The translations under genes and the position numbers were made by a program. This document shows positions 1 to 5,707 of a stretch of DNA of 6,851 nt, piece after piece. Numbering within the stretch: the stretch's first letter is position 1; the number at the start of each line of letters is the position of its first letter. The notes beneath the pieces were generated by a model that worked only from the letters and a program-made list of their open reading frames with translations, was not told where the DNA came from and did no database searches. Origin of the DNA: Gastranaerophilus sp045639085 (lineage in GTDB: Bacteria; Cyanobacteriota; Vampirovibrionia; Gastranaerophilales; Gastranaerophilaceae); assembly GCA_045639085.1 (NCBI GenBank), contig JAZUCM010000023.1, forward strand, positions 1-6,851. Direction: 5' to 3'.

Positions 1-51
1 CCCTATTGAACTTTTCATTTTTTTATTGTATTTTGTATAATTCATATTCTC

Positions 52-79
52 ATGATACCGTATTTTTTACGTTTGTCAA
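52..79 (-). promoter_or_regulatory. Possible sigma70-type promoter reading off the left edge
   Basis: Read on the minus strand, a perfect -35 box TTGACA (74-79) is followed after 16 bases by TATCAT (52-57), one mismatch from the -10 consensus. It would drive transcription leftward out of the window. Just downstream, a minus-strand ATG at 45-43 opens a frame that stays open to base 1 (15 codons, with a second in-frame ATG at 18-16). Neither ATG has a convincing Shine-Dalgarno sequence, so I do not call a gene. The hexamers are seen directly; activity is inferred, and chance matches are common in AT-rich DNA. Confidence 0.4.
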
Positions 80-318
80 GGGGCCACGTGTTAAAGGGTT
101 AAGCGCGAGCCAGCTGAGGCATTCCAAGGCAAAACCGCGCTTTTGCCTGAATGCCGTTACACGCGAGTCGAGCAAGACAAGGTTAATAGGTTAAAAGGGA
201 TTATGGGAAATTAATAATGGTAAAACGCTGCGATTAAAACTTTTATTATTCCTTAACGAACCTTTTAACTTTTTAACCGTTTAACCTTTTAACCTCGCCG
301 GAGGCAAGTTACCAAAGA
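80..318. other. Non-coding intergenic stretch rich in GTTAA-type repeats
   Basis: No frame here has the length and codon pattern of a gene. Besides the hairpin at 118-155, short A/T-rich words recur: TTAAAGGGTTAA near 91-102, GGTTAAAAGG at 189-198, and on the other side a run of TTTTTAACC-like words from about 259 to 294. AGGTTAAAAGG (188-198) is the exact inverted match of CCTTTTAACCT (285-295), so the outer parts could fold on each other or mark the ends of a decayed element. No transposase remnant was recognised. The region may be a relic of a small repeat element. Confidence 0.35.
118..155. repeat. REP-like imperfect palindrome (strong hairpin)
   Basis: GGCATTC (118-124) and AGGCAAAA (127-134) pair with TTTTGCCT (141-148) and GAATGCC (149-155). 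This gives a 15-bp stem with a two-base bulge (CA, 125-126) and a six-base loop CCGCGC. It is more GC-rich than its surroundings and lies in non-coding DNA. The form suits an interspersed palindromic repeat or a structured non-coding element. It lacks a T-run directly after the stem, so it is not a standard terminator. Copy number in the genome cannot be judged from this window. Confidence 0.55.
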
Positions 319-340
319 CCCGCCAAATTGGCGGGCTTTT
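319..340 (-). terminator. Rho-independent terminator, probably bidirectional
   Basis: CCCGCCA (319-325) pairs perfectly with TGGCGGG (329-335), leaving a three-base loop. On the plus strand CTTTTATTT follows the stem; on the minus strand TCTTT follows. It sits about 30 bases past the stop of the minus-strand 179-residue gene, so it most likely ends that transcript. The better T-run faces the plus strand, where no upstream gene is visible in this window. Confidence 0.65.
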
Positions 341-368
341 ATTTCCTTTTCCTTTATTCCTATTAATT

Positions 369-908
369 CTAACTGAACATACGTTTGATATTATCTTGAG
401 CAAATTGTTTAGATTGATCTTCTTGACCTTTTGCGATTTCGAGTTGTGCTTGAGCAACTGCTTTTTCTGCTTCAAGATCAGCTTGCCATTCTTTCAACGG
501 CTCAATTTCTACTTCTTCCCTATATGCAATTTCTTCTTCAAGATTCTGTAATTCTTGTTGTTGCATGTTTTGTACAGTTTGACGTTGTTGATTTACATCA
601 TTCATAAATGCATTAAACATTGCTTGATTTTTTACAATCAAATCATTATCCAACTTCCCATTAGTCAGTAAGGCATCATAATTGCGGGTCGCAAGTGCAT
701 TTTGAGTAAAATAATTTTGATTATTAAAGATAGAATATTTTGTTCTTATATCGTTTGTTGCAGCACGTTTAAATGCATTCATCTGACGAGTTTTTTGACC
801 TTGCAGTTTCGTAACTCGCTGGATCTCACGCGTGATACGATCAAGAGTCGACTGTGCATTCAGCCGTCCTTTCAAGCCCATAAGTTGTGAAAAAATGTTA
901 GCAACCAT
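369..908 (-). CDS. Hypothetical helix-rich, Gln/Asn-rich cytoplasmic protein
   Basis: I do not recognise this 179-residue protein and assign no function. It starts at ATG 908-906 behind a good ribosome site (AAGGTG, 916-921, seven bases upstream) and ends at TAG. There is no signal peptide, no hydrophobic membrane segment and no cysteine. Residues 1-55 form a basic amphipathic region (LKGRL, LDRITREIQRVTKLQGQKTRQ) that probably folds as long helices. A polar Asn-rich middle (about 60-95) follows, then a Gln/Glu-rich segment with coiled-coil character (about 105-170), acidic around 122-140. The gene follows thrB in the same orientation after 101 bases and has its own terminator, so it may be a separate unit. 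The good RBS and frame make it a real gene; a structural or scaffold-like helical role is only a guess. Confidence 0.8.
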   Translation of the reverse strand: MVANIFSQLMGLKGRLNAQSTLDRITREIQRVTKLQGQKTRQMNAFKRAATNDIRTKYSIFNNQNYFTQNALATRNYDALLTNGKLDNDLIVKNQAMFNAFMNDVNQQRQTVQNMQQQELQNLEEEIAYREEVEIEPLKEWQADLEAEKAVAQAQLEIAKGQEDQSKQFAQDNIKRMFS

Positions 909-934
909 ATCGTATCACCTTAATTAGTCCTCGT

Positions 935-963
935 TACATATATAAAGTAATACGTCATAACAA
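935..963 (-). promoter_or_regulatory. Weak candidate promoter for the 179-residue gene
   Basis: On the minus strand, TTGTTA (958-963) and TATGTA (935-940) are separated by 17 bases, upstream of the start at 908. The -35-like box lies in one arm of a nine-base inverted repeat (958-966 with 994-1002). Both hexamers depart from consensus. The gene could instead be reached by read-through from thrB, because no GC-rich terminator lies between the two. Confidence 0.25.
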
Positions 964-1009
964 AATTGCCTTTTTGGGGTAAATAATGTTAAGATTTTGT
1001 TACAATTGA

Positions 1010-1948
1010 TTATAACACAACCTGCGCACCCATATCATCAATAGGGAAATCGTACATATCAACTTTTACGTTCAGGTCATTCCAAACATTTTTCACAATG
1101 GATTTTGCTTTTTCAGCACCATTGTTTTCAGTAATCAAAAGAATAGTGGAGCCAGCACCGCTTATTACACACCCAAGAACATTTTCTTCATATTTAAGTT
1201 CGTGCATAATTTTTTCCAACCCTGGCATTAAATTCATACGATATGGTTGATGAAGTCTGTCTTGGAGTGCAAGTTTCAGCAATTCCGAATCTTTAGTATA
1301 AACAGCGTTGACAAACATAGCTGTACGCTGCGCATTAAAAATTGCATCTTTCATCGGAACATCTTTGGGCAAAACAGAACGCGCAATATCCGTTGAAAGC
1401 TCGAAGTCAGGAACGCAAGCCGTAATTTTCCACTCATCAGGCCACGGCAATTTTCTATACACAACACTGCCATCATCTTGAAGCGAAGCAAAAAGCATTC
1501 CGCCTAAAATTGCAGGCGCAACATTGTCCGGGTGGCCCTCTATTTCAGTTGCAATGGAAAGAAGAGCAGCTTCGTCAGCCGGATGTCCTAAAAGCTCATT
1601 TGCAGCCATTAATGCTCCGACAATAACAGACGAACTACTACCGAGCCCACGCGTCATCGGAATTTTAGAATCAACGGTTATTTTCAATTCCGCAGGAGTT
1701 TGCCCGATAGAATTATACAAAAGTTCAATCGCTTTATATATAATACTTGTTTCATCAACAGGAATTGTCTCCAACAAAGCCTTGTCTTTATAGTCAAAAT
1801 CAGAGACAAGTTCAATCAAAACACCAGAGCCCGGCATAACAGTTTCTTCTATTGTAACCGTATTATATAAGGGAAACGCTACGCCCATTGTATCAAATCC
1901 GGGCCCTATATTTGCCGATGTGGCGGGTACTTTAACACTTACTTTCAT
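1010..1948 (-). CDS. thrB: Homoserine kinase
   Basis: A 312-residue GHMP-family kinase, close to the usual ThrB length. It phosphorylates L-homoserine with ATP to O-phosphohomoserine, the substrate of threonine synthase, in the cytoplasm. Diagnostic sequence includes the N-terminal PATSANIGPGFDTMG (residues 8-22), the glycine/serine-rich ATP-binding motif RGLGSSSSVIVG (100-111), EIEGHPDNVAPAILGG (135-150), and the C-terminal motif 3 ISGAGSTILL (262-271). The GSSSS form of motif 2 replaces the commoner GSSAA. The start at 1948-1946 is set by the N-terminal motif and by GAGG (1953-1956) upstream. No thrC or hom neighbour is visible. It is read divergently from accD and co-directionally with the small gene downstream. 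The family assignment is secure. Confidence 0.96.
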   Translation of the reverse strand: MKVSVKVPATSANIGPGFDTMGVAFPLYNTVTIEETVMPGSGVLIELVSDFDYKDKALLETIPVDETSIIYKAIELLYNSIGQTPAELKITVDSKIPMTRGLGSSSSVIVGALMAANELLGHPADEAALLSIATEIEGHPDNVAPAILGGMLFASLQDDGSVVYRKLPWPDEWKITACVPDFELSTDIARSVLPKDVPMKDAIFNAQRTAMFVNAVYTKDSELLKLALQDRLHQPYRMNLMPGLEKIMHELKYEENVLGCVISGAGSTILLITENNGAEKAKSIVKNVWNDLNVKVDMYDFPIDDMGAQVVL

Positions 1949-1973
1949 AATTCCTCGCTGTTAATATGACAGC

Positions 1974-2002
1974 ATTGTAACACAAATATCAAAAAAATGA
2001 AA
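1974..2002 (-). promoter_or_regulatory. Candidate thrB promoter (extended -10)
   Basis: On the minus strand TGT-TACAAT gives a good extended -10 element (hexamer 1974-1979, TG just upstream), 25 bases before the thrB start codon. The -35 region (about 1997-2002) is poor, as extended -10 promoters allow. The transcript leader would be short but contains the GAGG ribosome site. Confidence 0.4.
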
Positions 2003-2024
2003 TGTTAAGAATTTCACCATAAAC

Positions 2025-2052
2025 TTGTACACAATAATTTTCGTGGTATAAT
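2025..2052 (+). promoter_or_regulatory. Promoter of the accD-accA-prmA-kdsB operon
   Basis: A perfect TATAAT (2047-2052) preceded by TGG forms an extended -10 box. TTGTAC (2025-2030) lies 16 bases upstream as the -35. Transcription would start near 2059, leaving a leader of about 34 bases before accD. I saw no clear FapR- or FabT-type operator in the leader. The accD ribosome site is weak: TTAGGG (2075-2080) ends 12 bases before the ATG. Confidence 0.65.
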
Positions 2053-2092
2053 TTGAATTGTATTATTAGATTAATTAGGGATTTTATTATAT

Positions 2093-2965
2093 ATGACTAT
2101 TCAAGATTGGTTTGAGAAACGTAAAGAAGCGCAGATTCAGCGCCGTGCGCTTGAGGCAAAAGTCGAAGTGGACATGAACCCGGATTTATGGACAAAATGC
2201 GTACACTGTGACGCTCAACTTCTCAAAAAAGATATTGAAGATAACGGAATGGTTTGCCCTGTTTGCGACTACCATTTCAGGATAAACGCACGTAAAAGAA
2301 TCGAACAACTTCTTGACGAAGGCTCGTTTGAAGAACTTAACGCTAATATAAAACCGACAGACCCGTTAGAATTTGTCGATACCGAGCCTTACATTGAACG
2401 ACTCGAAAAAGCATACCAAAAAACCGGCTTGGACGAGGCTGTAATCACGGGACTTGGATCCATAAACGGCCAAAAAGCTGCTTTTGCAATCATGGATTTT
2501 GATTACATGGGCGGTTCAATGGGTAGTGTTGTAGGCGAAAAAGTCACCCGAATTATGGAAAAAGCTATAGAATTAAAACTTCCGGTGATAGCAATTACCT
2601 CATCAGGCGGTGCAAGGATGCAGGAAAGTGCGTTAAGCTTAATGCAAATGGCCAAAACATCTTGCGCAGTTTCAAGACTTGATGATGCGGGACTCTTGTA
2701 CATAAACGTACTCACCGAGCCAACTTTCGGTGGTATTACGGCAAGTTTTGGCATGCTAGGCGATATCATAGTCGCAGAACAAGGTGCAAGAATCGGCTTT
2801 GCCGGAAGACGTGTTATCGAACAAACAATCAGACAAAAACTTCCGCAAGACTTCCAAACCGCAGAATATCTAATGAAATACGGACAAATTGACGTAGTTT
2901 CTTCACGCAAAGATTTGAAGAACACTCTATCAAACATATTGGAAATGCACTCACTAGCGAAGTAG
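2093..2965 (+). CDS. accD: Acetyl-CoA carboxylase carboxyltransferase subunit beta
   Basis: A 290-residue cytoplasmic protein, the beta half of the carboxyltransferase that moves the carboxyl group from biotinylated AccB to acetyl-CoA, giving malonyl-CoA for fatty acid synthesis. The N-terminus carries the family's zinc ribbon, C36-X2-C39 and C55-X2-C58. The crotonase-like core follows, with GGSMGSVVGEK (140-150), SSGGARMQES (170-179), TFGGITASFGMLGD (211-224) and GARIGFAGRRVIEQT (231-245). Length is normal for bacterial AccD. The start is chosen because the typical MxxxxWFxKRK opening begins there, although the ribosome site is weak and distant. It is first in an operon, 14 bases before accA, which encodes its obligate partner. 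No biotin carboxylase or BCCP gene is in the window. Confidence 0.97.
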   Translation: MTIQDWFEKRKEAQIQRRALEAKVEVDMNPDLWTKCVHCDAQLLKKDIEDNGMVCPVCDYHFRINARKRIEQLLDEGSFEELNANIKPTDPLEFVDTEPYIERLEKAYQKTGLDEAVITGLGSINGQKAAFAIMDFDYMGGSMGSVVGEKVTRIMEKAIELKLPVIAITSSGGARMQESALSLMQMAKTSCAVSRLDDAGLLYINVLTEPTFGGITASFGMLGDIIVAEQGARIGFAGRRVIEQTIRQKLPQDFQTAEYLMKYGQIDVVSSRKDLKNTLSNILEMHSLAK

Positions 2966-2979
2966 AAAAAGAGGTAATA

Positions 2980-3930
2980 ATGACAGTTTTGGATTTTGAA
3001 AAGCCTATAATGGAAATTGAAAAAAAGATTGAAGAATTCAAAAAAATCAGTACGGAGTCAGGCATGGATTTACATAAGGAAATAGAGAATTTTGAACAAC
3101 AAGCAAACGATTATAGAAAAGAATTGTATGCGAACCTGAAACCGTCACAAAAATTACAGATTGCACGCCACCCTGAACGGCCAAATTTCCTTGATTACGT
3201 TAACAATATGTGCGAGGATTTTATCGAATTTCACGGCGACAGAGAAGGGATGGATGATCGGGCAATCATCGGCGGAATCGCAAAAATTAACGGTAAGCCG
3301 GTTATGATTATCGGGACGATGAAAGGTAAATCAACTAAAGAAAACCTTGAATACAATTTTGGCATGCCGCAACCACAAGGCTACAGAAAAGCCCTCAGAC
3401 TTTTTAAACACGCAAGCAAATTCAACATGCCAATCATCACTCTTATTGATACTCCGGGCGCATATCCCGGCATCAGTGCAGAAGAAACAAACCAAGGTGG
3501 CGCAATTGCCGTAAACTTACGCGATATGGCAAAATTAAACGTTCCTGTCATCGCAATTATCACAGGCGAAGGCTGTTCCGGCGGAGCATTGGGATTAGCA
3601 GTTGCAAACAAAGTTTTCTTGCTTGAACACGCATATTACACGGTTATTTCACCAGAAGGCTGCGCATCAATTCTATACCGCGACGCTTCACGCGCGGCTG
3701 ACGCAGCTAACGCGCTCAAAATCACCGCTCCTGACTTATTGAAACTCGGCATCATCGACGGCGAGATTAAAGAACCCGTTGGCGGCGCACACACTGACGC
3801 AAAAGCGATGGCTGATAACCTAAAAGAAACTATTCTATCAAGCCTTAACGAGCTTTCAAGGATGTCTGCTGAAGAACTAAAAATTGATCGCTACAACAAA
3901 TTTAGAAGAATGGGTGCCTTTTTAGAATGA
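2980..3930 (+). CDS. accA: Acetyl-CoA carboxylase carboxyltransferase subunit alpha
   Basis: A 316-residue alpha subunit that pairs with AccD in an alpha2beta2 carboxyltransferase. Family landmarks are the N-terminal helical region with ARHPERPNFLDY (62-73), NFGMPQPQGYRKALRL (126-141), DTPGAYPG (157-164), GEGCSGGALG (196-205) and SPEGCASILYRDA (224-236), then PEPxGGAH-like EPVGGAH (265-271). The SGG glycines expected in the active-site loop are present; Cys199 occupies a position that is Gly in the E. coli enzyme as I recall it. GAGGT (2971-2975), four bases before the ATG, is a good ribosome site. Its stop overlaps the prmA start in ATGA, so the two are probably translationally coupled. The length matches the family. 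Confidence 0.97.
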   Translation: MTVLDFEKPIMEIEKKIEEFKKISTESGMDLHKEIENFEQQANDYRKELYANLKPSQKLQIARHPERPNFLDYVNNMCEDFIEFHGDREGMDDRAIIGGIAKINGKPVMIIGTMKGKSTKENLEYNFGMPQPQGYRKALRLFKHASKFNMPIITLIDTPGAYPGISAEETNQGGAIAVNLRDMAKLNVPVIAIITGEGCSGGALGLAVANKVFLLEHAYYTVISPEGCASILYRDASRAADAANALKITAPDLLKLGIIDGEIKEPVGGAHTDAKAMADNLKETILSSLNELSRMSAEELKIDRYNKFRRMGAFLE

Positions 3931-4820
3931 ATACCTATTTCGAACTATTAATGAAAATCAACCCGGAAATGGAAGACATTATTTCAGAATTCTGTTTTGA
4001 AAATCTTCCGTGCGAAGGGGTGATTTTAGCAGAAGAAGCCTACAAAGACTTGGAGATGACATCCACAACCCAAGGCACACTAAAAATATTTTTGACCGAA
4101 AAGCCGGAAAATATCGGTGAAATATTTTCAAATTACCGCAACACCTTGTTAAACCGTGGTTTCAGCCCAGAAGAACTTGGCTCCTGGGAACTTTGCCTAA
4201 CAGAAAAAGAAAACGAAGATTGGTCTAAAAAATGGAAAGAAAAATGGGACATAACCCGCGTCACAGATAAAATTGTGGTTGTTCCAGACTGGCTCGATTA
4301 CACCCAAAAAGAAAACGAAATTGTTATCCGCCTTGAGCCGGGTTGCGCTTTTGGAACAGGTACTCACGCCACTACACAAATCTGTATGAAAGCGCTTGAA
4401 ATAATCGACGTCAAAAACAAAGACGTTGCCGACATCGGAACAGGGTCCGGCATTTTGGCCGTTTGCGCAAAGAAATTCGGCGCAAAATATGTTTACGGAT
4501 GCGACAATGACGACACCGTTATTGATGTGGCAAAAGAAAATGCAGTCAAAAACAACGCTGAATGCGAGTTTGAACTCGGAACTGCAGACAAGATTGAAAG
4601 CAAATTCGATTTTGTCATGGCAAATATTCTTCACAATGTACTTTTTGAAATAATGGAAGATTTGCAAAACATCACAAAAAAAGGCGGCTACATCGCACTT
4701 AGCGGAATTTTAGACGAAAAAGCACCCGTTGTCCTCGATGCAATTGAACGTTGTAATCTTGAAATCGTACAAGAAATCAGACAAAATCAATGGGTTGGCT
4801 ACATCGTAAAAAATATTTAG
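3927..4820 (+). CDS. prmA: Ribosomal protein L11 methyltransferase
   Basis: A 297-residue class I SAM-dependent methyltransferase that trimethylates ribosomal protein L11. Residues 1-110 form the substrate-recognition domain, ending in the characteristic DWSKKWKEKW (98-107). A linker leads to PGCAFGTGTHATTQ (138-151). The SAM-binding Rossmann core then shows DIGTGSGILAV (169-179) and the acidic YGCDND (190-195), with MANILHNVL (231-239) at the catalytic NI/L loop and ALSGIL (257-262). The start overlaps the accA stop by four bases (ATGA) with no separate strong ribosome site, so translation probably follows accA. PrmA is not needed for fatty acid synthesis; its place here is an operon arrangement, not a shared pathway. 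Confidence 0.95.
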   Translation: MNTYFELLMKINPEMEDIISEFCFENLPCEGVILAEEAYKDLEMTSTTQGTLKIFLTEKPENIGEIFSNYRNTLLNRGFSPEELGSWELCLTEKENEDWSKKWKEKWDITRVTDKIVVVPDWLDYTQKENEIVIRLEPGCAFGTGTHATTQICMKALEIIDVKNKDVADIGTGSGILAVCAKKFGAKYVYGCDNDDTVIDVAKENAVKNNAECEFELGTADKIESKFDFVMANILHNVLFEIMEDLQNITKKGGYIALSGILDEKAPVVLDAIERCNLEIVQEIRQNQWVGYIVKNI

Positions 4821-4833
4821 GGAGAGATTTATT

Positions 4834-5565
4834 ATGGCAACAGCAATTATAATTCCTGCAAGATACGGTTCCAGCAGACTTGAAGGCAAACCGCTTATTG
4901 AAGTAGAAGGCAAACCAATAATCCAATGGGTCTATGAAAAAGCCTCACAAGCAACACTGGCGGACCTAATAATCGTAGCAACCGACGACAAGAGAATATT
5001 TGATTGCGTAAAAGCCTTTAGCGGCGACGTCGAAATGACTTCAATCAACCACAAATGTGGCAGCGACAGAATCCAGGAAGTTATGGACAGACACCCCGAA
5101 ATCACCCACGTTGTAAACCTTCAAGGAGATGAACCACTAATCACTCCTGAGAGCATAGACGCCGTTATGCGCAACGTTTTAGAAGACTCAGAAGCGGATA
5201 TATCAACACTTTTGCGTGTACTTCACGACGAAGAAGAAATCAACAATCCGAATTTAGTAAAATGTGTCCGCGACAACAAAGGTTACGCACTTTATTTTTC
5301 ACGCTCAAAAATCCCGTATGAAAGAACCGCAGATGTTGCAACATTTTACGGCCACTTAGGGATTTACGGCTACAAACGTGACGCACTAAAAAGAATGACA
5401 AAACTTTCGCAATCACAACTTGAAGTCACAGAAAGCCTCGAACAGCTCCGCGCCCTGCAAAACGGGATGAAAATCAAAACGACAGTCGTAGACTTCGTAC
5501 CCGTCGGCATTGACACAAAAGAAGATTTGGAAAAATTCAAAGAAATAGTAAAAAAAGCCGGCTGA
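4834..5565 (+). CDS. kdsB: 3-deoxy-manno-octulosonate cytidylyltransferase (CMP-Kdo synthetase)
   Basis: A 243-residue cytoplasmic nucleotidyltransferase that joins CTP and Kdo to form CMP-Kdo, the donor for the Kdo residues on lipid A. It therefore implies an LPS or Kdo-containing outer membrane. Seen are the N-terminal nucleotide-binding motif IPARYGSSRLEGKPL (7-21), HKCGSDRI (73-80), VNLQGDEPLI (94-103), YALYFSRSKIPY (151-162), HLGIYGYKRDAL (174-185), LEQLRALQNG (202-211) and VGIDTKEDL (224-232). The length is normal. GGAGAG (4821-4826), seven bases before the ATG, is a good ribosome site, 13 bases after prmA. The final codons and the TGA stop lie inside the first palindrome of the 64-bp tandem repeat, so the repeat abuts or overlaps the gene end without breaking the protein. 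Confidence 0.96.
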   Translation: MATAIIIPARYGSSRLEGKPLIEVEGKPIIQWVYEKASQATLADLIIVATDDKRIFDCVKAFSGDVEMTSINHKCGSDRIQEVMDRHPEITHVVNLQGDEPLITPESIDAVMRNVLEDSEADISTLLRVLHDEEEINNPNLVKCVRDNKGYALYFSRSKIPYERTADVATFYGHLGIYGYKRDALKRMTKLSQSQLEVTESLEQLRALQNGMKIKTTVVDFVPVGIDTKEDLEKFKEIVKKAG

Positions 5566-5572
5566 GCCGGTT
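5551..5572 (-). terminator. Terminator hairpin for the convergent pilin-like gene
   Basis: On the minus strand CCGGC-TCA-GCCGG (5558-5570), extended by flanking pairs to 17 bases, is followed by six T (5556-5551), the classical Rho-independent layout. It would end transcripts coming from the pilin-like gene, but about 140 bases beyond its stop because the tandem repeat lies between. The hairpin overlaps the kdsB stop codon. On the plus strand no T-run follows this copy. Confidence 0.55.
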
Positions 5573-5698
5573 CTACATTCGTGCCGATGGATGGCAAGAC
5601 TGCACGCTTAGCTTATTACCTCCGGCTGAGCCGGCCCTACATTCGTGCCGATGGATGGCAAGACTGCACGCTTAGCTTATTACCTCCGGCTAAACCGG
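5558..5698. repeat. Two tandem 64-bp repeats plus a partial third unit
   Basis: Units at 5558-5621 and 5622-5685 are identical except at two adjacent bases (TT at 5571-5572, CC at 5635-5636). Each begins with the 13-base perfect palindrome CCGGCT-G-AGCCGG. A third, partial copy (5686-5698) has only the palindrome region, changed to CCGGCTAAACCGG. Inside each unit CGTGC (5580-5584) can pair with GCACG (5602-5606). Sixty-four is not a multiple of three, and no ribosome site precedes the short open frames crossing it, so it is probably non-coding. The near-identity implies recent tandem duplication. Whether the unit also occurs elsewhere in the genome cannot be seen here. Confidence 0.9.
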
Positions 5699-5704
5699 CT
5701 TTTT
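5686..5704 (+). terminator. Terminator for the accD-kdsB operon (3' half)
   Basis: CCGG (5686-5689) and CCGG (5695-5698) enclose CTAAA and are followed by C and five T (5700-5704). The local stem is only four base pairs. If the tandem repeat between 5562 and 5689 is ignored, AAAAAGCCGG (5552-5561) pairs perfectly over ten bases with CCGGCTTTTT (5695-5704). This suggests the original bidirectional terminator was split by the repeat. Its strength in the present arrangement is uncertain. Confidence 0.5.
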
Positions 5705-5707
5705 CAT

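Noticed and set aside
6..194. Plus-strand open frame of 62 codons at the left edge
   Set aside because: It starts with TTG, has no ribosome site, crosses the REP-like hairpin, and its protein resembles no family.
2503..2937. 144-codon minus-strand frame inside accD
   Set aside because: Antisense shadow of accD; the sense frame carries all the conserved carboxyltransferase motifs.
4197..4667. 156-codon minus-strand frame inside prmA
   Set aside because: It is an antisense shadow of a well-supported gene, rich in Phe, Val and Cys from the reversed codons, with no family features.
5558..5698. Short palindromes spaced by 64 bases, suggesting a CRISPR array
   Set aside because: The sequences between the palindromes are identical, not unique spacers, and the palindrome is only 13 bases. 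No cas genes are visible.
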